Source of the DNA: Plutella xylostella
Taxonomy: Eukaryota > Arthropoda > Insecta > Lepidoptera > Plutellidae
Direction: 5' to 3'
DNA: 64,000 nt
NCBI RefSeq assembly: GCF_932276165.1
Contig: NC_064007.1
Location: 6,520,001-6,584,000 of the forward strand
Below, in pieces: positions 30,101-36,600 of the stretch; position 1 is the first letter of the stretch, and each line of letters opens with the position of its first letter. The position numbers were made by a program, and so were the translations under genes. The notes below the pieces were generated by a model. That model was not told the origin of the DNA. It saw only the letters and a program-made list of their open reading frames with translations, and made no database searches.

Positions 30101-32456
30101 TACCTAGATGTTTTCAATCTAACATGTCTGCACACTTTAGTAAAGTTATGGTTTTGTTTTGAAAAATGGGAGTTAAAGTGAAAAAAAATAAGTAGGTAGT
30201 ATGATAAAACCAAAACTGCATAAGTTAGATGCTTGAAATTAAACATTTATAAATTACTATTCTGCCATTGCTATACAAGTCTTTGCTCAATGAAGTCATG
30301 AAAATCATTTTTAGTCAAGTATCTTCGTACTTATTTGTCAACTTTCATCTAATTTAATACCACCATGGCATGTTACTGGGTAGGTAGTTCGGGAGTCGTC
30401 CACGGCAAAATAATTTTAGGGCGAAGCGAAGCTCGCGGGCAACAGCTATAGTAAATATATGCGCTACACGGTGCCTTAGGCCGTTTGTCCACCACAGCCG
30501 TCACCATCCGTGACGCTCCGTCAGCGAGAACGACGTAAAGGATGACGGCGCTCGTACACTTCATGGCCATGTTAAATAATATCACAAAATTGGCGACCTC
30601 ATCACCTCCCGGTTACGGCGGTGGTGGAGGAACAGCCTTAGACCCGGGACAACTTCCTTTAGACCGCGTCCACGACGCCAGCGAGCGGAGAATTACGTAC
30701 AGTAAGTAAGCCTCCACCATAAAGGAAATAATCCTAGTTATAATAGTTATCAGGAATATATATAAATATATATATATAATAATATAATATATATAATAGG
30801 AATCTAGAAGTTAATCTAAAAATCGCTAACGATGGCCGTTCTAAAAATTGGAATTAGCATGACGAGGGGGTGGCCTTGGCAGTTTTTGGAATAAACGCTT
30901 TCAAACGGAAGTTACTATGTATTTTTTATCCACTGGCGGTGCTAGTTCTGCGTATAATAGCGAAGCTCTTGGAGGCAGCATGTAAATTAATGACCGGGAA
31001 ATATAGCTGACCGCTAAATCGTAACTAAGGGCGTCTTGCACAACAAAGTTAAATAAAATTAAATCTATGACCTCTTGCTCTGACATTATACTGTCAGAGC
31101 AAGAGACAAACTATTTAATTTTATTTAACTTTGTTATGCAAGACGCCCTAACGTATATACAAATATTAAGAATTTATTACTTTTTTAAGCAGTGCGCAGC
31201 GGTGAGCACGTGGTGCTGTGTGAGTATCACGCCCCCACAGTTTAACAGCAGCGGTTTCTGGCCACGCATCTGCAAATACAGTGATAAAGTACGTTACAAT
31301 GAGGGCTATACAGGGTTATTGGTAAGTAGACCTGATCCTTTCAGGAGGTGATAGAGGAAGGCATTTCCAGTCGATTATACCCTATAATGCATTATTCGAA
31401 ACTTAACCATTTCTAAGATATTTAATATTTAAAGATTTTTTGAATTTTTGCCAAAATTTCATGTTTAAAACCGAAAATAAAAAAAACTAGCCATATTTCA
31501 ATACTTTTTTTGTTTGTTTTGCATTTGTAACATCTTAATAAACTTATTTAAATAATCAAATGTGCATTATTCGACTTAAATTAGACACAATACCTCAAAA
31601 TATATAAACATTTTAAAAAAATATTCAAAACCTAAAAACAAATAAGTTAAATTAAAAAAGAAATTTCATATAACAATTTTTTGTGCACTTCAGCTTAAAA
31701 ACATTGTCAACTTATAAGCTTTCAAATGAGATATTTCAATATCAAATTGATTTAGGTATCACCAAGATATGGCCAAAACATGTCTGTTAAAGCAATCAAA
31801 GGGTCTGGTAAAGCAGCAGTACCTAACTACCTACCGTATATAATGATCTTAAATACGCCATGTATGGGTATGCCTCGACGGTGGTGGGTCGTCCCCCGAC
31901 GATCCTGTTGGCGGGGGGCGCGGGGGGCTCCCTCACAGTCACCATGTCCTCACAGCTCCCTGAAAACATAATTATAAGAGAAATTCCTGATCGCATAAAA
32001 TGTATGGTTCGCATAAGGATAAAATTGTCATTCTTAAGGTAGGTAATTAATACATGCCTAATAATGTTCTTCTTCTTCTTCTTTGGGTACCATCTCCTAT
32101 CAGAGGTCGGCAATCATCTGGCTTATTCTTTCCTTTCCTAATAATGTTGAAAAAAAAAATTCTCTCTTTTACTGGGGGTTGATTGTACCCTATCGGTAAT
32201 AAAGAAATAACAATTCTTTTACTTTTTAAATAGACTTTGATTTAGTATACCTACCTAACTATATAAATAAAAAATTGGTAAGGTTACATTCTTTTACCTT
32301 TGAAAACTGAAGGAGCTTAGTATAAAGTACCACATATACACATAGATAATAGATATATCCAATTTTACTCTACCGTACTTGTAACTACCGTAAATAATAA
32401 AGCTTACCATGGTAAAATAGCACAGTCATTATTAGTAACTTCATACTGAAATCCAT
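18045..32456 (-). CDS. Chymotrypsin-like serine protease, gene 1 (seven exons, complete)
   Basis: Seven minus-strand exons (32456-32408, 31959-31835, 31269-31181, 19397-19106, 18919-18772, 18578-18427, 18191-18045) join in frame to 1002 nt, 333 residues plus stop, all with GT/AG borders. A signal peptide (MDFSMKLLIMTVLF) is followed by a propeptide ending PPANR|IVGG, which implies cleavage by a trypsin-like enzyme. The S1 peptidase domain has AAHC, NDVAVLVL and GDSGGP as catalytic His, Asp and Ser. The position equivalent to trypsin Asp189 is Gly (AGTCLGDS), so trypsin specificity is not expected; chymotrypsin, elastase or collagenase-like is more likely. A hydrophobic C-terminal tail (LMLLAFVTSIWIMY) suggests membrane or GPI attachment. 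Intron 3 is 11.8 kb because of nested transposons. Expression is not shown. Confidence 0.82.
18427..18578 (-). CDS. Protease gene 1, exon 6 (catalytic Ser)
   Basis: Acceptor CCTACAG, donor GTAAGT. Encodes AGTCLGDSGGPLVYNG and RVSSYTDWINST. Reading on past the donor reaches a stop after nine codons, but a donor at the same place in all three genes and an in-frame final exon favour splicing here. Confidence 0.88.
18772..18919 (-). CDS. Protease gene 1, exon 5
   Basis: Acceptor CCGTAG, donor GTAAGC. Encodes ENCSKSTPLGLRHVGLRKVD, then RDTCAARYSIFF and LCTGLLGVGG. It is 12 bases longer than the matching exons of genes 2 and 3. Confidence 0.85.
19106..19397 (-). CDS. Protease gene 1, exon 4 (catalytic Asp)
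   Basis: Acceptor CTTTCCAG, donor GTGAGT. Encodes VVIRVGSTYNDRGG, FNDVAVLVLSDSKS and the AVGWGRTD block. Sequence upstream of this acceptor would also read as protein in gene 3 but has stops in genes 1 and 2, which supports the acceptor chosen. Confidence 0.88.
19965..20050 (+). mobile_element. tRNA-derived SINE head
   Basis: Contains TGGCGTAGTGGTTAGTG (A-box-like) and GGGTTCGATTCCCGG (B box), then a T run. There is no full cloverleaf, so it is a SINE rather than a tRNA gene. Confidence 0.65.
20051..20476. other. Dispersed-repeat remnant
   Basis: Holds phrases such as GGGGTTGAAAGTTTTATGGG typical of long dispersed repeats. No gene seen. Confidence 0.45.
20479..21310 (+). pseudogene. LINE E1 endonuclease domain
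   Basis: APE-type endonuclease with GDFNAHP (about residue 55) and SDHLPITF (about residue 115), followed by a linker ending LKLKWCQNNSDQ. The N-terminal part of the domain is missing. The frame is broken at 21311 by the A-rich tail of the inserted LINE E2. Confidence 0.8.
21584..24514 (-). CDS. LINE E2 ORF2: endonuclease-reverse transcriptase
   Basis: A 976-residue protein with no stop or frameshift. The APE-like endonuclease occupies about residues 1-250 (YYQNCGGMRTKLN at 8, LTETWL at 36, GDFNIPCLTW at 160). The reverse transcriptase spans about residues 480-760: GPGPDGIPASF, EDYRPISGLSALSKLFEKL, VYTDFRKAFDKVDH at 605, GVPQGSILGP at 664 and FADD at 695. The C-terminal region has FVMRTCKDF and LIRPHLEYASCIWNP. 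The Ala/Pro-rich insert around residues 93-115 is GC-rich compared with the rest. It nicks the target and copies its RNA there. The related LINE at 60982-63885 has a stop, so this is the better candidate for a live copy. Confidence 0.88.
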   Translation of the reverse strand: MKDKICIYYQNCGGMRTKLNTLYHNILSNCYDVIILTETWLIPAISDGEFIDSRYVVFRCDRDREACGKLDGGGVLVAVRRELGLRAARRVLPAAPAPSAAAPAACLDYVLIELPATDPGSRHVIAAVYIPPKLPLHVYMSLLEPLSEYLSNARIARHVIVGDFNIPCLTWTLNGSHCTPSFENGSTNDIGLYLLNFISLLNTFQYNSLQNHINHTLDLFLTDGECQCLPPPNDLLPPDRHHPTLLALIVLDTSNDTMPRQPIRKLCFNRADYCMINKDLNELKWNDIFDKLPAVEAVNSFYEILYSIIKMHTPTKICKRSSYPVWFSTALIHISKNKNKAWVKWKKTKNISDYELFSLFRHRYKLESKKCFVDYIESVENGIRTNIKNFWSFISSRKCNPGIPSTVRYKNDITSDPKEICNYFSAFFESVYEPSSADLSNWDVGLDPYKFDNHSTVNLSSIHLSCDSILRELKNLDATKGPGPDGIPASFLKATSVSITMPLYIIFNKCLHEGSFPAVWKKANITPVFKSGSRSNVEDYRPISGLSALSKLFEKLVHTHIYPLLHSNIIQQQHGFVHRRSTVTNLMLYSNYLFDHMDHRIQVDSVYTDFRKAFDKVDHRLLLQKLSYNGIKGDLLRWFASYIFNRTQRVVVNGFESNTIFVSSGVPQGSILGPLIFILFINDINTCFHNCKFLLFADDLKIFLGVQNEHDCVLFQQDLDRFSTYCTDNKLHLSLSKCCSITFTKKINVVKFTYSLNGFYLPKLSHIRDLGVTFDSHLHFDIHIDNIVKKSFQMYGFVMRTCKDFKRYSTYVYLFNTLIRPHLEYASCIWNPFYAKYEDAIENVQHKFLRSTFYKIFKSKLPYPGLLDKFKMPTLKSRRILLGAMMLYNLCRHRFDSIELINSISYRVPRRGGRQRAANPHQLFASSSCRTNAGKRAPLQRLVATYNQLFNDADVFTLTPYCYKKHITETLNNLHM
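24515..25181 (-). other. Long spacer between ORF1 and ORF2 of LINE E2
   Basis: AT-rich, with no reading frame I can assign. It may hold an internal ribosome entry or reinitiation signal, or be a remnant of a former ORF1 extension. Confidence 0.5.
25182..26213 (-). CDS. LINE E2 ORF1: coiled-coil nucleic-acid-binding protein
   Basis: A 343-residue protein. A low-complexity N-terminus is followed by a coiled coil at about residues 110-185 (ALSNITSLNKKVEYLEQKLN region) and then a basic domain with NLEIGNLPEKRSENL and SVHRVPHANPKSPHPKNIIV. This resembles the L1 ORF1/transposase_22-like RRM arrangement, whose known role is binding element RNA as a multimer. The first ATG may not be the real start; MSNPLNSTFNPTKN at residue 34 is an alternative. 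A 667-bp spacer separates it from ORF2, unusually long for such elements. Confidence 0.75.
   Translation of the reverse strand: MPHYLPRAAAGPCDVIGHRLRSIVRTEVTTSTMSNPLNSTFNPTKNTEADNVPVNPVGTPMATDEAPLLEKESPPNYVTFRNQFVRFGDDSLQNDMASFQASMNDLLEKWFAKQDEKMTAMLSEFREVNRAVTFLSEKYDEINKKTEEALSNITSLNKKVEYLEQKLNTIVTLESKIDIMEQQARQCNLEIGNLPEKRSENLVAIVQEVGVALKQNIAPNDIISVHRVPHANPKSPHPKNIIVKFNTRSLRDNILAAARISRGITSEKLNIPGDPRKVYINEHLTLKNKQLFREAREAASKNNFRFVWVRHGGVLVRETEVSPVLAIRSHSDIAKIKPRNITT
26283..27670 (+). pseudogene. LINE E1 reverse transcriptase, main part
   Basis: Motifs in order are GKSPGHDGLS, NYRPISLATIVAKVF, QFGFRPGLST, CFLDLSKAFDLVSYDIL (first catalytic Asp), CGVRQGGLSSPLLFNVY and, after a one-base frameshift near 27245-27280, the ADDMVLLSP catalytic box, then FKYLGHIVNEDLHDDDDI. 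An imperfect palindrome near 26360-26410 (AAGTCTGCCTGCTTCAGTTG and its complement) sits just upstream. The frameshift and the insertion at 27671 inactivate it. Confidence 0.8.
27671..29098. mobile_element. 1428-bp DNA element with phased CGA motifs and a central minisatellite
   Basis: Flanked by a perfect 10-bp duplication ACGCAAAAGG (27661-27670 and 29099-29108). The termini are GGGAACACCC and GTAGTGTACCC (inverted, GGGWACAC). In the left arm CGA recurs every 15-16 bp at least ten times; in the right arm TCG recurs at the same spacing, so the arms are inverted relative to each other. The centre is a five-copy minisatellite. There is no transposase. It interrupts LINE E1 and so is younger than it. 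Confidence 0.75.
27950..28725. repeat. Five-copy 150/170-bp minisatellite
   Basis: GATAGGTGCGACGACGAGC starts at 27979, 28129, 28299, 28469 and 28639. The first copy is 20 bp shorter because it lacks part of the AGCGCAGCGAAGCGGAGCGG run. Minus-strand frames of about 82 codons here are repeat translations, not genes. Confidence 0.9.
29109..29359 (+). pseudogene. LINE E1 C-terminal piece
   Basis: Continues the E1 frame past the DNA element: ALSALRVQYNNAFRMLLGLP, then CSASGMFAEAHTDGFHAIMR and a stop at 29357-29359. This LLGLPRHCS pattern is usual for the C-terminal region of such reverse transcriptases. Confidence 0.75.
29526..29907. other. Non-coding intronic DNA
   Basis: No gene recognised between the E1 tail and the next MITE. 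Confidence 0.5.
29908..30068. mobile_element. 161-bp foldback MITE (GGCTGTTTTAACAGC ends)
   Basis: Inverted arms of about 36 bp: outer GGCTGTTTTTAACAGCATGC at left, the complement at right with a few differences, and TCACGCACG inside. The ends themselves contain a small palindrome. Confidence 0.75.
30449..30995 (-). repeat. Intron 3 block duplicated between protease genes 1 and 3
   Basis: Aligns with 54845-55380 (and partly with 51065-51110), including a block whose minus strand at 54803-55120 reads as 105 codons. In this copy the same frame has a stop (TAA within CCGTAACCGG), so it is treated as intron sequence. The AT microsatellite at 30755-30800 is not shared. Confidence 0.7.
31029..31150. 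mobile_element. 122-bp foldback MITE
   Basis: AGGGCGTCTTGCACAACAAAG at left mirrors CTTTGTTATGCAAGACGCCC at right; nearly the whole element is one hairpin around TATACT. Flanking TAA suggests a TA or TAA duplication. It lies just 3' of exon 3 in intron 3. Confidence 0.8.
31181..31269 (-). CDS. Protease gene 1, exon 3 (catalytic His)
   Basis: Acceptor TTTGCAG, donor GTAATA. Encodes NCGGVILTQHHVLTAAHC, with Cys42, His57 and Cys58 of the chymotrypsin fold. This is the only His exon found in the window. Confidence 0.88.
31270..31834 (-). other. Intron 2 of protease gene 1
   Basis: AT-rich and non-coding, with no structured repeat seen. Confidence 0.7.
31835..31959 (-). CDS. Protease gene 1, exon 2 (propeptide and IVGG)
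   Basis: Acceptor TTTTCAG, donor GTAGGT. Encodes SCEDMVTVREPPAPPANR then IVGGRPTTVEAYPYMAYLR. The propeptide Cys could pair with the domain, as in chymotrypsinogen. Confidence 0.85.
32408..32456 (-). CDS. Protease gene 1, exon 1 (signal peptide)
   Basis: ATG at 32456-32454 encodes MDFSMKLLIMTVLFYH plus one base, then a GTAAGC donor. The phase matches exon 2 exactly. A second in-frame ATG four codons on could also start translation. An 11-bp inverted repeat (32501-32511 and 32519-32529) lies about 45 bases upstream. Confidence 0.7.
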
Positions 32457-32819
32457 CACTTTCCTTTTTATTTCCAGTCTCAAAAGTACCTAAGTAAAAA
32501 TTGCGATGGCCAAGCCATGGCCATCGCAATATTATTTATTGTAGCTTTTTTACTTGTCTACGGCGAAGCAATGTTGACGGACGTTAAAGTACAAGGTGTT
32601 GCAATAGTGGTAAATAATTATAGTAAAGGTCAAAATCTACAACTCTTAGTGTCTTTTCTATCCTTTTTAACACACTGTATTGTATGTCCTACGCTACGTA
32701 AGTTTCTAGGTATTGTACATAAGTATATAATGAACTGACACAGATACATCGTCGAATACGCCAGTAAACATAAATTACTTTACCGTCTCGTTCGTATATT
32801 GTTATTCTAAGGTCTGTAC
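32457..32819. other. Upstream region of protease gene 1
   Basis: Contains an 11-bp inverted repeat (TTGCGATGGCC ... GGCCATCGCAA, 32501-32529) just upstream of the gene 1 start, and TAAATAATA on the minus strand as a weak TATA candidate. A plus-strand frame from 32517 begins with a signal-peptide-like run (MAIAILFIVAFLLVYGEA) but has no recognisable downstream domain. Confidence 0.4.
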
Positions 32820-32948
32820 AATGTCTGGAATGAAATTTAGTATACATTATGGTCTAGACCCTGAGAAAGTACATAGGCTACTTTTTATCCCGGAATTCCC
32901 ACGGGAAAACTTTTTAAGGCGAAGCGAAGCTCGCGGGAACAGCTAGTA
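32820..32948 (+). mobile_element. 3' fragment of the lepidopteran dispersed repeat
   Basis: AGACCCTGAGAAAGTACATAGG, then CTACTTTTTATCCCGGAATT and AAGGCGAAGCGAAGCTCGCG match the repeat at 6891-7107 in the other orientation. Confidence 0.65.
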
Positions 32949-33030
32949 GTTACTTAATACAACGTTTTTTTACAACACCGCGGTGTAAATTTTATTTAAG
33001 GTAAACGTAGCTATTTATGGTCCCCTTAAG
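32949..33030. repeat. Second copy of the CGTGTAAATTTTATTTAAGG repeat
   Basis: Matches 16055-16110. Confidence 0.5.
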
Positions 33031-33511
33031 ACCCTTAGCTTTGCAAGTGGACTCTAGGACACATCAAATATGTAAAACGTTTCGCATATTTCTACATACG
33101 TCTTTTTCATATACCTACTTATGATTTCTATTCGTACCTACATAGTATTAATATACCAAAGGGGGCAAAGGAAAGATACTTATAAAAAATCATAAGTTGT
33201 TAAAAATACATTTAATTTCAATAAAAGACAAAATTTCAAAGTCATCAACATAATCAAGTTAAACTACCCGACAAAAGTTGCTCAGAATGAGTCTGAGTCA
33301 CCCCTTTTCAGGTAACAATATACCTACCACTCCGAGAACATCCTATATGTATAATAAGAAAAAAAAAACATTATAAACGGAAATGCAAAACTTACAGTAT
33401 TTGCCTAAAAAGCCACTTTTTAAACATAAATTTATAAAAAATATTAATATTATAATTTAAACACAATAAGTTTAAATTTAGACATTAAAACTATCATCGG
33501 TAGCTACTTAC
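33031..33511. other. 3' flank of protease gene 2
   Basis: AAGTTGTTAAAAATACATTT near 33193 also occurs near 53262, downstream of gene 3, so the tandem duplication included 3' flanking DNA. Confidence 0.55.
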
Positions 33512-33649
33512 TTAAAAAAATAATGAGATTTTGGAATACATAATCCCAATTGACGTTGCGAAGACGAGTAGCATCAACCTGGTGACGTCAGCTGCCACGG
33601 CGGTGTTGTGACTGTTCTTGTCCACAACCACAACCTGGTTTTGACTTAC
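33512..33649 (-). CDS. Protease gene 2, final exon
   Basis: Acceptor ATTCCAG. Encodes VSQNQVVVVDKNSHNT, then LMLLVFATSIGIMYSK and a stop. It is 85 percent or more identical in sequence to gene 1 exon 7 by eye, but lies 15.4 kb from its Ser exon. Confidence 0.8.
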   Translation of the reverse strand, partial: VSQNQVVVVDKNSHNTAVAADVTRLMLLVFATSIGIMYSKISLFF

Positions 33650-36600
33650 CTGGAATTGATAAATGAATGCACCCTTCCAGCCAGGAGTTACCCTGTATCA
33701 CGGAAATCACCGCGCCTACTGGGGGGCGCTCAGTGGAAAGTTTAAAATTATAATGTAAATCGAGGGTATCAGCTCCTACTTACCTACCTAATTTCATCAA
33801 ATTTGCTCAACATACTTAGGTATGTACTTACTTAAAAACTTTCGCGTTTATAATTTTTTAGGGCATGTGCACAGAATGGAAACGTCTCGTCTGCCGCGGA
33901 GTGTTATGCTTGGCGCTGTGGCAAATGCTAAGAGAGGGTTGGGGCGACCCATACTGCGATTCAAAGATTGCGTCAAGCGGGATATGGCTGCTTCTGGCAT
34001 CGATTATCAAAGTTGGGAGAAACTCGCTGAGGGTAGGGATGCATGGCGAAAGCACGTGTTCGACGGCCGTAAAATTCACGACGACGCCTGGTTTTCTGAT
34101 CTCGCCCACAAGCGCCAAAAACGTCACAGTCGTGTACCGACCACTAGCTGCACTTTCACTTGTAGATCCTGCGGGAGGCCTTGCCGCTCCCGTATCGGCT
34201 TATATAGTCACGAAAAATCGTGTTCCACACACTAACTAAATCGTCTGTCATAGACGTACAAGGCCACGATGATGATGATATAATTTTACGAATTAGGTAG
34301 GGTATAGGTATGATAACAAAAATTTTTTCTTGTTCGTCATAAAGAAATGTACACATACATACATATGCTCACGCCTGTCTCCCAGAGGGGTAGGCAGAGA
34401 CTATGGATCTCCACGTTCGTCGATCCTGACATACTTCTTTCGCTTCCTCCACATTCATAAGTCTCTTCATACACGCACGTCGGTTTCGGAAACTCCTAAT
34501 TTGGCTCTTCTTGAGTATGTCGCCTATCTGGTCGACATACTTTCGCCTAGGACGTCCTCTACCGACACAACCATACATCTCCGCACAATAAATTTCTTTC
34601 GTCAGTCTTCTTTCATCCATCTTTTCAATGTGACCAAACCATCTCAACATTCCCTTTTCAATTTTGGTCACTACGTCTTCTTTTACTCCAACTCGATCTC
34701 TTATAACACTATTCCTTATTCTATCATTCAGTTTCAGTCCACACATACTTCTTAGAGAGCACATCTCAACAGCATTTACCCTACTTTCATTCTTCTTCTG
34801 CCAAACCCAGCTTTCACTTCCATACATTAGTGTAGGGACCAACACTCCCCCATGAACAGCCAAACGAGCCTTTTGAGACACGTTTTGACTCCTCATGAAA
34901 GAGTGCAAGGCCCCATTTACTTTATTTCCCGCTTTCACTCTTCTTTCAATATCCCCTTCACATTTCCCATCCCTCGTAAACAGACTACCCAAATAAACAA
35001 ACTCATTCACTTGCTCCACTTTTTCGTTCTCGATCGTGATCTTACATTCAGTTACCTGTTCCTCTCTTTCAAACACCATAACATTCGTCTTATTAACATT
35101 CACTTTCATTCCTTTCCTTTCAAATTCAAATTCAAATTCAAATATATTTATTTGTGAACACAGGTAGACATTATACATACATTCATAGAACATGATATAA
35201 TATAAAAGATGTTTTAGACAATAAAATTCTTGTGAACGCTATGTTCTGTCCAACTAGAGTGGGACATACAAATAAGTACATAATTAATTAGCACATGCAC
35301 ATGCATTCAATTGTAAGTGAGAATAAAATAAAAATATAACAGGCAACAAGATTTAAAGAAAAGGTCGATAAGGTCATAGGTTAAATAAGTTTTATGTCAA
35401 AGTTCATCATTTAAATAATCATTAATTGAATAATAGCATTTTTCTATTAACAGTTTATGTAGTCTATTTTTGAACATTTGAAGATTGAGAATTTGTATGT
35501 CATTGGGAATTTTATTATATACTTTTGGTCCCATATATACTATGCTTTTTCTGACAAGTGCCTTTTTTGCCATCGGTAAACACAGAGTATTAGCATACTG
35601 TGATCTCATGGTAACTTCTCTTTTGCGTATTTCAGAGACTTTTAGAAAGAGTTTAGGGTTTTGTTTAACGAAAATTGCTACTTCAAGTATATACAGAGAT
35701 GGAAATGTTAAAATCTTGAGTGATTTAAATAGTGGTTTACAGCTTTCATCACTCTTAATTCCACATATAGAACGTAAGCACCTCTTTTGAGCCCTGAAAA
35801 TAGCTTCTCTCTCCGTGAAATTGCCATAGAATATGATGCCATAGCGGAGCGTAGATGCAACGAAGCCGTGGTATGCCGATAGGACTGTTTTACGGTTCAC
35901 TATGTGAGATAGTTTATAGAGCAAATATGCTAATTCGCTCAGTTTTTTGCATACCTCTGAGGCTTGCTCTTTCCATGTCAGTTTATAGTCAATTTTTAAT
36001 CCCAGAAATTTTGTAACTGTGACGTTTTCAATAGGATGTCCATCATAATTTATATTTAAAAAGTCAGTAGTATTAGTATTTTGATAAAATGTCATAAATT
36101 TAGTTTTGTCAATATTTACTATTAATTTATTATTATTCATCCAATTGATAATGTCTTTTAAAGCCTGATTAATGGAAGATTCGTATATGTCAATATCTAT
36201 ACATTTAATAGTCACTGTGCTGTCATCAGCGAATAAGACCATTGGGTGGGGTATGTCTTTGGGTAGATCATTAATGTATATCAGGAACAATAATGGACCC
36301 AATACACTACCTTGAGGTACACCGCTCGTAATTTCTCTAGAGTCGGACATATATTTTATTTCTTTTTTGGCTGTTGGGCAGACTCTTGTTATTTCCGTTG
36401 TCTGTTTCCGGTTGCTCAGGTAAGATTCTAAGAGACTGAGAACATTGCCTCGGATACCGTAGGAATTTAATTTATTGAATAGAATTTTATGATCTACAAA
36501 GTCGAACGCTTTTGTCATGTCCATGTATATAGCACATATTGGCCTATTTTCATCCCTGCATGTCAATATATCCTTGAGTAGGTCATACACTGCAGAATTT

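Larger units (their letters stand above)
19565..30448 (+). mobile_element. 10.9-kb nested insertion in intron 3 of protease gene 1
   Basis: Gene 3 has continuous intron sequence (TTTTATATTATAGTAAATAT at about 54840) where gene 1 has TATTATAT at about 19565 and resumes at TATAGTAAATAT at about 30450. The ends (ACTAATATTATAAATGCG at left, GCGAAGCGAAGCTCGCGGGC at right) are those of the dispersed repeat seen complete at 6891-7107, so that repeat was probably the first arrival, later filled by a SINE and LINEs. Confidence 0.6.

Noticed and set aside
31067..31351. Plus-strand 94-codon gene
   Set aside because: It is the antisense of the His exon and of the adjoining MITE.
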